DNA from: Lactuca virosa
Lineage: Eukaryota; Streptophyta; Magnoliopsida; Asterales; Asteraceae
Length of the DNA stretch: 64,000 nucleotides
NCBI GenBank assembly: GCA_928212115.1
Contig: CAKMRJ010004445.1
Location: 3,376,661 to 3,440,660, forward strand
Direction: 5' to 3'
Shown here: one piece after another, positions 45,662 through 56,835 of the stretch
Layout: every line of letters begins with the position of its first letter
Position numbering within the stretch: position 1 is the first letter of the stretch
Translations under genes and position numbers: made by a program
The notes under the pieces: model-generated
Seen by the model: the letters and a program-made list of their open reading frames with translations, nothing else
Database searches by the model: none
What the model was told of the DNA's origin: nothing

Positions 45662-45710
45662 TCAAAATTCGATTATGATTACGGCATCCCTCTTCATAGT
45701 CAAATTTTGA
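45662..45710 (+). other. CGGCATCCC-loop hairpin 4 in J
   Basis: TCAAAATTCGATTATGA (45662-45678) pairs with TCATAGTCAAATTTTGA (45694-45710): 15 Watson-Crick pairs, one T-G and one C-A mismatch. The 15-nt loop TTACGGCATCCCTCT is identical to that of hairpin 2 at 43146. Confidence 0.82.
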
Positions 45711-46404
45711 AAACATGGCAAATAAAAATATTGTAGCAAAAGACTGGTCTAGAATCATGTCTTTATGTGAGACATCATGAATCGTGTACCATTTGCTTTG
45801 GGTACAGGATCGATTGCATGTGCTATAATATTTGTCATTTCTAAATTTTTCCAAATGCCCAGAGGCATTAAGAAGGGAAAAGGTCTAGAATTGGATATGA
45901 CTAAAATGATTAAGCAATTGTCGAGAACAATCTGAGGTTTACCAAAGATTGGTTGCTCATGGACAGTTGGAAGTATAGTGCTAATTTTGGAAGGACCATA
46001 TTGACATATTCTGAAAAGAGGCATCTCTTATTAAGAAGTGATAGTCAAAATGAGAATATGGAGTTGTCTCCATAGGTGGAAGTTATCTATGTAAGATTAG
46101 AAAACTTAATGCAAGAAGCATGTCCAAAGCAATGTACTTTGAATATGAGACTTAGTTTCCATGGAGTTGATCTCCATTGGAATACCTTATAATGACTGTT
46201 GACAAGTCTTTGTGACTTTGTACATATTCATTACAGGAGGGTCAGTGCATATAAGTTTAAAATCTAAACAGATTTCGATAAATGATAGGAATTTGAAATT
46301 CTCACATTTTTCGATAAGGATTTGGGAGTGTGAAATTAGAATCATTGAAATTATGTTCAATTGGTTTATTTCACAAAGTAAGGATCATAGACAAACATAG
46401 AGTG

Positions 46405-46466
46405 CATACTTGGTGTATGGCAAAGCTATTGTTTAAGAAAAACATAGTGTACATGCTTGGAGCATG
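46405..46466 (+). repeat. Pair of short hairpins with TTGG loops in J
   Basis: CATAC-TTGGT-GTATG (46405-46419) and CATGC-TTGGA-GCATG (46452-46466) sit 47 bp apart in otherwise similar surroundings. The A-T pair of the first is G-C in the second. Confidence 0.65.
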
Positions 46467-46600
46467 GGACAACTAGTGTTTTTAATTCAAGTATAAAGTT
46501 GATAAAACCGAAACAATGAATAATGAGTAATCAGTATGGTGATAAATAAAAGTGTTTATTTATATTCATAGGGTTTGATACCATATTTGATTCATTTATT

Positions 46601-47375
46601 CTTGTGTTTCACTTTGCATGTTTTGACTTCCAGAATAACTAAGTCGCTCTTCCTGAATGATTAAGTTATTCAAACCATCCACAGTCGGTCATATGTTGGA
46701 AGTAGATATGAATCAAGACTGTCATGGGTTGGTTTGTAGAGGTCCAAGTTGGTGGACAAAGTGGTGCTACAACACTCATGAGTGCTCATAAGTTCTGAGT
46801 ATTGGATTCAACCCGCGCTCATTTGAATCACTTCATGGATTTTATCACGAGTGATCATGAGACGATAATATCTTATATTCTTCAAACCTAGAGATATGAG
46901 TTGTTACTATGAGTTGGTTGTACATTGATTGCACGAAAACGCATTCGGTAACTCGATGTTATAAAACGTGCCTTTGTGTATGATTCAACAAGTAGTAGAA
47001 CAAGCCATATGAGTCGAAGTTTATCCATTCCTTTTACCTTCGGGATAAAAGCGATATCTGTGGGCCCCTCGATGATTTAAAGATGATACATGTGAGTGCT
47101 TGGCCAAGCCAGGACTGATTTGATTTGTTCAATCAGTCAGTCATCATGAATCGGAAATCGGGAAACAACAAATGGACAGAGAGAATGATTGATAATCCAT
47201 GTCTTAGTCCATATGATATCTAGAATGGAGGAATATATGATCCCTTATCTAATGGACAAGTCATTGACAAAGGTCAGAGTTCATCGACAAGGTCAGAGTT
47301 CGACAGAAGCTTTTGAGAGCTACGATTGCTGATCGGTTCCTGAAGTCATACGCAATAATAGTTTTAGACTTATCC
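46601..47375 (+). other. Element J 3' untranslated region
   Basis: No coding homology recognised. It lies between the RNase H remnant and the polypurine tract and holds no long ORF. Confidence 0.55.
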
Positions 47376-47386
47376 AAGTGGGAGAC
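47376..47386 (+). other. Element J polypurine tract
   Basis: AAGTGGGAGAC directly before the 3' LTR, typical of plant Copia elements. Confidence 0.8.
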
Positions 47387-48148
47387 TGTTGGATTAATGT
47401 CTAAGTCCATAACTATAATTGGTAAGACTTGACCCGACCCGGCATGGTCCATTTGGGTTGCATGACATCATGCATTTGGATAGACTATAATGAGAGAAAT
47501 AACACTTAAGGTTGGTTAATATATTATAAGTTCTAATATATTAATAAGGTTATTTAATTAGTATTGATCAAGAATTAATTTGGAATTAATTAAGTGATCA
47601 AAAGGAGACTAATTAAATATATGGGTTGATTGTGTAAATCATTCATTCTTATATATGTGGGCTTGTGATCCAAGATTCCTTATGTTGGACTAAGTCCATG
47701 GGGTGACCCATGGATACTCCATGGAGGTTAAAATCCATGGAGCATAAGGAATGGGTAAAGTTATGAGTTACATGGTGTAACCCTAATAGCCACCATATAA
47801 AAGAATCCCATGGCTCAAGAAATCGTGCACTAATGTGTGAATATGAGGGCTAGACGATTTCAAGGAGTGTTCCATTTCTCTCAAGTCATTCCATGTGCAT
47901 TTGGTGTTGTGTGAACCATTTGAGGTGTCACACTTGGGGCACTAGGCACTCAAGCTTCATGGAGACAAGCTACATCAAACAAAGGTATGTATTCTATCCA
48001 TTTGATTACCCAAGTATCAAGTATTGTATGCTAGATAGGGTAATACCTTGGAAAGTTCATAATTGCATGTATAATAGAGAAAACATAGATCCAAGGTATT
48101 TAGGGTTGCATGTACACTTAGGAGTGTTAGAATGCGCAAAACCCATCA
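47387..48148 (+). repeat. Element J, 3' LTR
   Basis: 762 bp, identical to the 5' LTR except for two substitutions seen by eye. Confidence 0.95.
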
Positions 48149-48153
48149 CAAAC

Positions 48154-48393
48154 ATCACCCATCGCGATCGGTACCAGGTCTATCGGAAACTCAACATTGA
48201 AAATCTCTAATACACACCCTCGGAATACGTCAGTAGCGAAAACAGCATGCTCGTCGGTTACAGACTCTCAGAGGTCGACTCAACGCCTCACGTCGGGTAC
48301 TGATGTGGCGACTATAAGCTAAGGACACGAAAGATCGACTCGCACCTGAGTCAGACAACACTAAAGCAGGTACAGAACTCACAAGAAAAGTAC
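48154..48393 (-). pseudogene. Element D aspartic protease (N-terminal part)
   Basis: The frame reads GTFLVSSVPALVLSDSGASRSFVSLAYS, the retropepsin active site (Asp-Ser-Gly), then LSRPLRV before breaking. Element J separates it from GMDWLS at about 41000. Confidence 0.82.
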
Positions 48394-48456
48394 CAATACA
48401 CAGAACAATGTAAGTATAAAAAAATATAAAAAAAACATAGATAAGGAGATACGTAC
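48394..48456 (-). other. Element D: intron-like insert with lost 3' splice site
   Basis: 63 nt start GTACGTATCTCC on the minus strand, like A's intron, but end GTGTATTG where A ends GTTGTATTTAG. The AG is lost. The length is divisible by three and no stop occurs, so gag runs through it into protease as one frame. Confidence 0.65.
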
Positions 48457-49639
48457 TAGCAACAACATCAGGCGCGGCGCGGACCTCCTCCGCTGTCAGC
48501 TGAAATGCTCTCCTACGAGCGTCCGGAGGCTCGGCCTTCCCTGGCCTGCTATCAATAACACGCAAAGCAGCAGGAGTGGTAGTCTGGGCGGATCCCTGGG
48601 TAAGCTGAGGACACTCGGCCTTCCGATGGCCTGTCTGGTTACATTGAAAGCAAACAGAAAATCCCATGGGGCAGTCCCTCGCCATATGCCCCCTCCTTGC
48701 CGCATTAGTAGCAAATCCCTGCCCGTCAAGATCCTTCGTGGGTCTTGCCGCACTTGCTACAAGTGCGGCCCTTCTGGCCTCTAGCTCTCGAATCAGCAGG
48801 CTTAGCCCGCTTAGCCGCCGGCTGTGACTGTGTCGGTCTCCTCTCTCTCCCTTGCTGCTCTCCCTCCTCTTTGGTCTGAATCTCCAACTCAATCTCCCTC
48901 CTCCTGGCATTGGTCTGCAACTCAGCCAATGTCCGATAAGACGAGTTCGCAATGAACTCCTGAATATCCCTCCTCAAAATGCTCAAGTACCGGCTCACAC
49001 GTGTCTTCTCAGTGGACACGTGCTCAGGGCAGAACATTGCCCTCTCATGAAACATCCTAGTAATATCAGTCACCGACTCTGTCTTCTGCTTGAGCGACAG
49101 AAACTCCTGTGCCAAACATTCCCTCTCCACCTGAGGAACATAATCATCTCGAAACAACTTGGTGAACCTCTCCCAAGTCACTGCAACATGATCTGTAGGG
49201 GTAAAATCAGTCGTCACAAACTTCCACCAGTCCTTCGCTCCTAAGCGAAACTGGTTCAGGGCGAACCAGACTCTCAGATGCTCTGGGCATGAACAACTAT
49301 AAAAGCATCCCTCAATATCAGCGATCCATCTCATGGAAGCAATCAGATCCTGTGTCCCATCAAAATCTGGTGGCTTCGTGTTGCTGAACTCCCGAAAAAC
49401 AACAATGAGTCACCTCCCCATGGCCTAGCAGCAGCAACAGTTGCAGTGGCTGCAGCAGCAACGGTCTCAGTAACAGCAGCGTATCGCTCGTCAAACGTCT
49501 CAATCAGGGTGGTCTTAATAGACCCAAACATCTCAGGAATCTCCGCTCGAATAGATGTGGCCACCTCCTCGTGAATTATCTTGCGAATCTCATCATCACT
49601 AGTCCCACTGCCTCCCGGGTTGTGGCGTGTACCCACCAT
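48457..49639 (-). pseudogene. Element D gag with zinc knuckles
   Basis: The start is the ATG at 49637-49639 (MVGTRHNPGGSGTSDDE). The core frame 48726-49334 reads MRWIADIEGCFYSCSCPEHL, LGAKDWWKFV, FRDDYVPQVERECLAQEFLSL and RTLAELQTNARRREIELE, then CSKCGKTHEGS. A stop and a shift damage the first knuckle; CFQCNQTGHRKAEC is intact in the next frame, followed by LTAEEVRAAPDVVA at the intron-like site. Confidence 0.87.
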
Positions 49640-50444
49640 GATGTCTTTGAATGTAACGCTCGTAGATCCGGGCTAGTCAAATTATAGACAATGAGCATCA
49701 AAAATGAGTTTTTTATGGAATATTATTTATATGGAGTAATCTTAACCAAGTTGTAGAATATGTCACAAGGGTTCCGTACATATAAATAACGGCGAAATCC
49801 GAGTTATAATGAAGAAGTTATGGCCCGTCGAAGTTTCGCGACAAAACCGGCACGACACAACGCGACGTAAATAGTAAATTTATGATAGAGTACTTTTTAG
49901 CCTTAGTAATCTCAACGAAAAGTTGTAGTATACGTTAAACCGAGAGTGTGCATAAAAAGAACGCCCAAATCTGACATCGTATGAGGAAGTTATGATTTTT
50001 CTAAGATTTGGCCTAGCAGTGCACGACCCGAAACTTGAATTTTAGATCGAGCGGTTTTTGGCCAATGCAACCTAAATGAGAATTGAAGATCTCACTAATA
50101 GGAGCTCAACGATAAAAAGATAGACGAAAACGGAGTCCGTATGTAGAAGTTACGAATTTTTCGTAGTCGTTTAACAGTATAATCTCCTCATACTGTTAAA
50201 TTTAAAATCGGTCAAGAATTAGCCGACGAAGTCAAAAGGATCGTTGTAGATCTTATTTTTACCTATGGGTGGATATAAAGAATGTCGAAATCGGAGCTCG
50301 TATGCGAAAGTTATGAATTTTTAAAAATCGACTGTTTTGCCCCTGTGTTCGGTGCCACGTGTCAGCACCAGGCGAAGCCTTGGAGCCTACACAACACCAC
50401 GACGTGGAGAGAGGCACCATGACGTGGTGACGCTCCAGGCAGCC

Positions 50445-50452
50445 TATAAATA
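50445..50452 (+). promoter_or_regulatory. TATA-like box of element E 5' LTR
   Basis: TATAAATA in CAGCCTATAAATACAGG, followed by a CT-rich stretch; repeated at 57876 in the 3' LTR. Confidence 0.65.
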
Positions 50453-51244
50453 CAGGTAACGGGGCTGCCTCATTCCTCACACCTTCAATCCCTTCTTTCT
50501 CTCTCTAGAAACTCTCTCTAAGCCTCCCTAACCCCCCAAAGCCTAGGGTAACTCCCTAGCACGAGGCGGAAGCCCCGGAGCGCCTGACCTATCTTTAGTA
50601 TAACTCGCTGTAAGTGAGCTACGCCTATCCTATCTTTAGTATAACTTATGTTTCAATATAGTATCATTATTATGGACCTATAAATAAGATTTATCAGTGG
50701 TTCAAAGTCGTTATACTAATTGATCTACTAACGGGAATGATGTCTAGGTTGTGATTTAGTGAGGTGTTTAAAGTGGGATTTCCAAACAGTATACTTCGTA
50801 TACCAAACAGACCCTACCTCCGATATGATCCTACCTGGTTGTTCCTTACTTGATAGATCATGAAGTAGACTTTGAGTTAATGATGAATCTAGACTAATAA
50901 TTAGTCGCAATAAAGATTAGACTAAAACTTAGCGTAATAATGCTAGGTTTCGTCGAAGGAAAATAAAATCGTTAGAAACGAAGCGCTGCCCGAGTTTGGA
51001 ATCATCACTTTAACAAGTGAGTGCATAGTTACTTTCATCTTACACATAGATATGAAGTATTTTATATAAATTACGTGGTATGTGTGCATATAACCTGTAT
51101 ACTTGCTATCTATGCTGGATGAATGATTTTATACATGTTTTAAATGATTTAAACTGTATATGTATTTTATATCTACGAATATGTTGGGTGAAACATGGGT
51201 AGATGAATGATGAGAGATGAAAGATGATATGAGTGAACAGTGGC

Positions 51245-51495
51245 AGCTATAGACTTAGTGCCTAATAAATAAAACCGACAGCTATGGACTTAGTGCCTAT
51301 TGAATAAACGTTGGTAGCTATGGACTTAGTACCTGATAGATAAACGTCGGTAGCTATGGACTTAGTACACATTAGATAAACACTGGTAGCTATGGATTTA
51401 GTACCTGATTAATGAACTTTAGCAGCTATGGAATTAGTGCTTTACGAATAAGCATTGGCAGCTATGGACTTAGTGCCTGTCATATAAACCCTGGA
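51245..51495 (+). repeat. 36-bp tandem array in E LTR
   Basis: Seven units with the core AGCTATGGACTTAGTGCCT start at 51245, 51280, 51316, 51352, 51388, 51424 and 51460, so the period is 36 bp (one 35). The array recurs at about 58725-58980 in the 3' LTR. Confidence 0.88.
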
Positions 51496-51971
51496 AGCAA
51501 TGGACTTCGAAATGAGTGAATGCAGGATAGATGATTCTTAGGGTAGATCTTAAAGAGTAATGAAGATAATGGGGATGTGTAATTGGGTTGATTGTTTGAT
51601 GTTTAAACATAATAATTATATTATTGTGGGTTGAAAACCCTATGTACTCAACAGGTTTCCCAACCTGACCCACTCAAGCTTATTTGTATCACAGGTGTCG
51701 ATATGAAGTTACATTACATTGAGAGATTAAATAGATGTAGATCACTAGTGTAAATGAATGTAAGTTCTGTTTATGCTTATGTTTCTGTATTGCCGATGAC
51801 ATCCCGAATGTTTTAAAATGAATAAAATACATTTCTTAGGAAATGCTTTGATAACGTATTTTTTTTTTTGGAACAAATTCCGCAACACTTTTATTTAAAA
51901 TATTACACTGGTTTTCAAATATAGCATACACATAATCGGTCTTTTCTGGCCGTGAAAATGGGGATGTCACA

Positions 51972-51985
51972 GTTGGTATCAGAGC
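51972..51985 (+). other. Element E primer-binding site
   Basis: GTTGGTATCAGAGC directly after the 5' LTR. Confidence 0.92.
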
Positions 51986-53491
51986 ATTAGTTTAAGCGAA
52001 CTAGGAATAAGGATTTATTTCTAGACTTAAACTTAGAATGCTAAGTAATGATTGAGAGTTGAGTGTGTCTAATATAATTTAGGTAGTACACCTTAATAGA
52101 CACAAGCACTAGCTTAATTAGGGAAGATGCCTAAAATTCTTTTATGTGCTAAATGATTTGTGATGCTTTATGATGCCATCATTTGATCGGATCTATGGTC
52201 TGTTGCCGACAGGATCTGGAAACTTTATGTGTTCAGATTTCTAAACGTTTAATTACGATATTAGAAATGACATATAACTTTTCGAAGTAATAAGGAGGAA
52301 TACGCGTCTAAACCTTCCTCTATCTATATTCTCGTCTCGATACACTGAACGACTGCTTTGGTGTGCAGAACATCATGGTGAAAACTCGTTGTGAATTTAG
52401 TAAATGGAGGAAATGAGAAGGCTTACGATACTGAATGGTACCTATCGGAAGATATCGTAAGAGTGATATCTTACCTTTAGAATGCGTCTAATAAATAATA
52501 CGTCTAGTACGGGAGAAGTACACTTTCGATTAGCAGAAAGAAATATTTTTGGTATAATCCATGAAGTTATCCCATCATCTGACATTTCCATCACCAACCG
52601 AGTTGAAGCAGAATTGATGATTGAAGATACGCATGGAAGAAGTCCTAGTAGAGTTTAGGGAAAATTATATGATTGTTTGGACACATTTGTATGTGTTAAA
52701 GTTGTTTTTGTGATAATGACTTGGAGAACTGCTATACAATACTTGGGACGAGTATGAGTAGGTGTGAAAGGTAGTAGAGGCCTATATTACCGGAAGCACA
52801 GGACTCACACTTGGATAAGAGAAAGTCACAAGGTTACCAAGAAGCTAGTAATTGATTCCGTTTTGTTCATAAATGCCGTAACCATCGTTTCGGTAATGAC
52901 TAAGAAGATGATTATTACTCCGACCCTAGTGGTCATATCAAATTGAGTCCAACTACAATGAGTATATTACGTGGTTCAGAGAACCAAGTCCGATGTCGCA
53001 TCCGACTTAAGCCAGAAGATTGAAATAAAAGCTAATCAAAGCAATCAGTATAAGTATCGCGATCGTTGTTAAAGAAGCTTGTAGCTAGAGGTGCTACATG
53101 CAAAGAGATGATTATATCACATTAGAACATGAAGGAAGGTATAGTCTGTTCTGGAATTTGACTCTAAGAGACCTGAGTCTAAGCATTGCGACACACGATG
53201 AGAGGTCATTAGAACGTGACCCATCAGTCTATTGTGGAAAGCAATCAAATTATCTTAAGTTTGTTAAGAAGATGAATGAGTCTCTGATAAAGATCGAGGT
53301 TGTGACATGAAGGTCATGATTTAAAATCTAACATAAGATAAATCGAGCACCGCCTGCGGTCAAGAAGTCCAAGAGTTAGATACTCATTCAAAGGAACATA
53401 GAAATTATGATTATTACCTATGATAAAGAGATAACATATGGAGTCATTATACAACCCTGTTTCGTTGATGATTCCGGGACGTAATCATCCT
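51986..53491 (+). other. Element E internal region, no coding capacity
   Basis: It aligns with H's internal region. Conserved features are the leader shared with B, the hairpin CTTACGATA/TATCGTAAG (52422-52430, 52453-52461) and the GGCC-loop hairpin at 52770-52791. No retroviral protein motif. Confidence 0.82.
52770..52791 (+). other. GGCC-loop hairpin in E leader
   Basis: GGTAGTA (52770-52776) pairs with TATTACC (52785-52791) with one G-U pair around GAGGCCTA, the same loop as in H. Confidence 0.68.
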
Positions 53492-53504
53492 AAGGGGGGA
53501 TAAT
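53492..53504 (+). other. Element E polypurine tract
   Basis: AAGGGGGGATAAT directly before the 3' LTR. Confidence 0.86.
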
Positions 53505-53628
53505 TGTAACGCCCGTAGATCCGGGCTAGTCAATTTAGAGACAATGAGCATCAAAAATGAGTTTTTGATGGAATATTATTTAGAAGGAGTAATCTTCACC
53601 AAGTTGTATAATATTTCACAAGGGTTCC

Positions 53629-53992
53629 TGTTGGTGCATGGAAATGCTCCACAAATAATGAGTGTTTATTAGGTTGTATTTTCCCTTATTGTATTTTAGG
53701 TGTATTTACTCTACCTCATATATAAAGGGAGAGGTGGTCACTTTTTATGTATTATTGTGCACTTTTCTAGCAATGTAATCCTAGAGAGAGAGAAAGTTGG
53801 TGGGTTCTCCCACCCAGGGAGAGTTTCTCTCCCACCATGTTCTTCATGAATATCAATATTATTCTTTCTTTGTTCTTAGCCTTTTTTATGAACTAATAAT
53901 ATGTTCTTCGTGTTCATACTTACAAAAACACGATTAATCTCGAGATATCCTTCTTCCGCACTCACCGTTCGTTATAAAAATGGGTCTCTACA
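53629..53992 (+). repeat. Element I, 5' LTR
   Basis: TATA-like TATATAAA at 53719-53726. Two adjacent hairpins, GGTGGG-TTCT-CCCACC and GGGAGAG-TTT-CTCTCCC, lie around 53801-53837 in the likely transcribed part. Confidence 0.9.
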
Positions 53993-56835
53993 ATTGGTAT
54001 CAGAGCCGTACCTTGAAGATCTCACGATTAGTTCAAGGGAACGACTCCCGTTCAGTGATTATCTTGTGATTTTTCCGTGTTTCTGCAAGAAAAAAGTTTC
54101 GGGCTTCTTACTGGAATTTTTTTATGAAGTTCGTTCTTAGCTCTATTTTCTGGGTGATTCTATCTTAGTAAACTAAATTGTTGCTGCTGCTGCTCGTTCT
54201 ATTTGATGCTGAAAAAGATGTTCTTAAAAGTTATTATTTTGTTGCTGTTGAAGAAATGAAGAAAAAATGGGAGAATAATTAATTTTGTGGTCTCTTAAAA
54301 ATGTTGAAGATGTTCTCCAGGAGGTTTTTTTTCTTGGATGTGAAGACACAAAGATTAATGGGCTTATTATTCATGAAGAAAGTGGAGAATTTCTTTTGAA
54401 GACTTTTTCCCAGCACTTTTTCTCATCATAAGAGGTATTATCTTCATATCTCTCAATTTTAAATTGTTGCTGTGGATCTTTGATTTGAAGAAATTTGGAC
54501 GTATTATTTGTTTGCAAAAAGCATATTGTCCTTGTTACTCTTTTAGGTAAAGAGTGCTCCACTATTTACTCCCTCAAAAGACAAAAACCATGTGACATTG
54601 TCCAATCCCATCACCTTTTGTCCCTAAAAACCCCCTGCACACTCCTCTTTTTGCCTTCCCAAGACCCACATTTGACTTAGAATGCTTTATAAAAAGATTC
54701 CCTCATTAAAATATGAATAAATGACCTTTGCGGTACCATTTTTCATGAAAAAATAGCATTTTTCGTCACCTGTTCAGCCCTTTCCGGACCCCCGAACCGC
54801 AGCCAAAAACTGCCTACCGGAGTCCCCTTAGAAGCCTCCCCGCAGCCCTTCTTAGCGCTTGATCCGAAGTCCTCTCAGCCCTTGGTCCGCAGCCTCTCAG
54901 GTATGGCTTGGTCCGCAACCTCTTTGACTAGCCGAGAAGACCGCAGCCTTCCTAGCCCTCTGACCGCAATCTCGGATCAGCAGCTTAGGACCGCAGTCCT
55001 CGCCTATGAATCTCGGACCGTAGTCAGATGCTTCCTGCGGTTCACCAATAGACTCCGGAATTCAGCCTCTCCCTTGCACCACATCGCCTACCGCAGCCAG
55101 CTCGTCCGCACTCAACCCTTCATCCGCAATGCACCTCCACTACCCAAGACTCCACCCAACCGCAACCAGCCTAGCCTCCCACCGCACCCAGCCTAGACCC
55201 GCAACCAGACCACTCCTACCGCAATACCCTCCAACTTCGGATCTTCTCCCCTTCAGCCCCTCCTCCTTCTCCTCCTCCCTCCTCCCCACTCCTTCTTCCT
55301 TCAGCCCCTCCCCTCCTCCCTCCTTTCCTCCTTCTTTTTCCTCCCCTCCCCTCCTTTTTTTCCCCTCCATTTTTTTAAAAACCCTTTTTTTTCAAGACTT
55401 TATTTTTTTATTCAGATTTTTTTTTCTGCATTATTTTTTTTTAATTAATTTTTTATTTTTCAGCCAATTTTTTTTATTTAGCCAATTATTGTTTTTTACA
55501 CCAATTATTTTTATTTAGCCAATTTTTTTATTAAAACCAATTTTTTTATTACACCAATTTTTTTTAACACCAATTTTTGCCACAACCGAACCTTGGATTG
55601 TCACACTGGTTCATTTCATGCCGGTTATTATTGGAAGAATATTCCTACCGCAGTCGTACTTCATATTATTTTTGTGATGCTTTCACCACAACGGCGATTG
55701 ATCAACAAAGTTGTTTCGCATTCTTCACATTATGGGATTTTATGACTTGTCGCTCTTGATTTTTGGTTGACGAATCATGTATCTTGAGCATGTGGACTTT
55801 ACTTTCTAATGAAGACCACTTCAAGTGTTCCGGCACCGCAGTTTGGATATTTGGATATATTTTTGGCAGAACAGATTATTCTCAGCACAGCTTCAGCAAC
55901 TATGTCACCCGCCTCCTCATGACCGCAAGAGTATCTCTTTTACTCTGTCTCGTTTCTTATCGAGACCCTTCATACATCTAGGGAGAGCTTCTCTATTAGC
56001 TCTTGGTATCCGACACTCTCCATCCGATGATTTGTTGATTTTTCATATCCGGTCTTTGGTTATCAAAAATAGGGAGAGAATATCATCCGGATTTTGTTAT
56101 TATGATTGTTTGAGTTTGGATTTTGAAGACTTCTGAAGACGATTATTTATTTAGTGATGCGATGTGAAACTTCTTTTTGGTCTTTACGGATCAAATTTTT
56201 GGCATTACTCGATGTTTTCCGATTCAGATTATTTATTATTCGGACTCTACCACAGGATGATTTTGTGTTCGCATCCGGTTCAGATCTTATGGTTTCACGA
56301 GTTTGGATTTGTGATATGTTGAAGACGAAGATTATTTTGGCAATGTGACGTGGCACTTATTTTTGGTCCTTGGATCAAATTTTCGGCATTGCTGGACCAT
56401 GTTTTTGGACTCACATTATTTTTATCCGGACTTCATTTTATGGATGCTTCACATTTTTAGCAGGTTATTCTTTGAAGAATTTCGGTGTATTATGATTCCA
56501 GAACTCGAGATGTTTTTTTAAGATTTTTGAAGCCGAAGTGTTTATTTTATTGGATCTTCTACTTGCTCATGGTGACCTCCTTCTTCAGGTGATTATGACT
56601 GGTTTGAAGATTTGGATCTTATATTTTTTCTGCTTCATTGGTTGTGCTTTGAAGCCGAAGACCTTCATTGTTAGATATTCATGGCCAGTTTCAGACTTCA
56701 CAGACACTTCAGAGTTTCAGAGACATTTCAGCACTTGATTTCATTTTATTACCACACTTGCTAGTCGGATTACTGTATTATAGCCTTATATCACTTATTG
56801 GATCTCTCATCATTTGTAAGCATTTAGGGAGAGAA
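53993..56835 (+). other. Element I interior, no recognisable gene
   Basis: It starts with the PBS (ATTGGTATCAGAGC). From about 54770 to 55210 it is C-rich with many CCGCA(G) motifs. From 55240 to 55580 it is a CT-rich then T-rich low-complexity tract with ACCAATTTTTTT units. The rest, to 56825, is T-rich with many GAAGATTT-like words. The longest frames are low-complexity and do not look coding. It ends with a polypurine tract (56826-56835). Confidence 0.65.

Larger units (their letters stand above)
43253..46600 (+). pseudogene. Element J Copia gag-pol remnant
   Basis: No long frame survives, but Copia blocks can be followed on the plus strand: a ruined CCHC-like segment followed by a DSTSG-like linker near 43460-43580, an integrase-core block FSKYGYTYKFKYNSETLEK at about 44216-44272 then GRIKLGRQIKVSQ, an RT/RNase H junction block PFALGTGSIACAI at about 45787, and an RNase H-like ITGGSVHISLKSKQ at 46227-46270. 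Frameshifts and stops lie between all of them. Two CGGCATCCC-loop hairpins and several perfect palindromes sit inside this region. Confidence 0.7.
41014..48148 (+). mobile_element. Element J: decayed but recently moved Copia element
   Basis: LTRs 41014-41775 and 47387-48148 are both 762 bp and differ at only two positions that I can see. TSD CAAAC flanks it (41009-41013, 48149-48153). The ends are TGTTGGATTA...CCCATCA. The interior (5611 bp) is plus-strand Copia with recognisable but ruined gag-pol, so it must have been copied by proteins of another element. The interior is full of short perfect inverted repeats, some with repeated loop sequences. Confidence 0.92.
49652..51971 (+). repeat. 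Element E, 5' LTR
   Basis: Begins TGTAACGCTCGTAG and ends GGGATGTCACA. It has the four-unit quasi-repeat (anchors 49817, 49989, 50149, 50310), a TATA-like TATAAATA at 50445-50452 and a 36-bp tandem array at 51245-51495. About 80 bp near 50590 are missing relative to the 3' LTR. Confidence 0.92.

Noticed and set aside
44483..46024. Minus-strand frames of 70-90 codons in element J
   Set aside because: LTRs, altered PBS and polypurine tract place the coding strand of J as plus; these frames carry no motif.
51245..51495. 36-bp direct repeats as a possible CRISPR array
   Set aside because: Units are head-to-tail without unique spacers, lie inside a plant LTR and recur in the other LTR.
11918..53999. 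Sequences matching the 3' end of initiator Met tRNA
   Set aside because: They are primer-binding sites next to LTRs; no cloverleaf surrounds them, so they are not tRNA genes.
55129..55518. 129-codon frame in element I
   Set aside because: Pro/Ser/Phe low complexity from a CT-rich then T-rich tract; no homology or start context.
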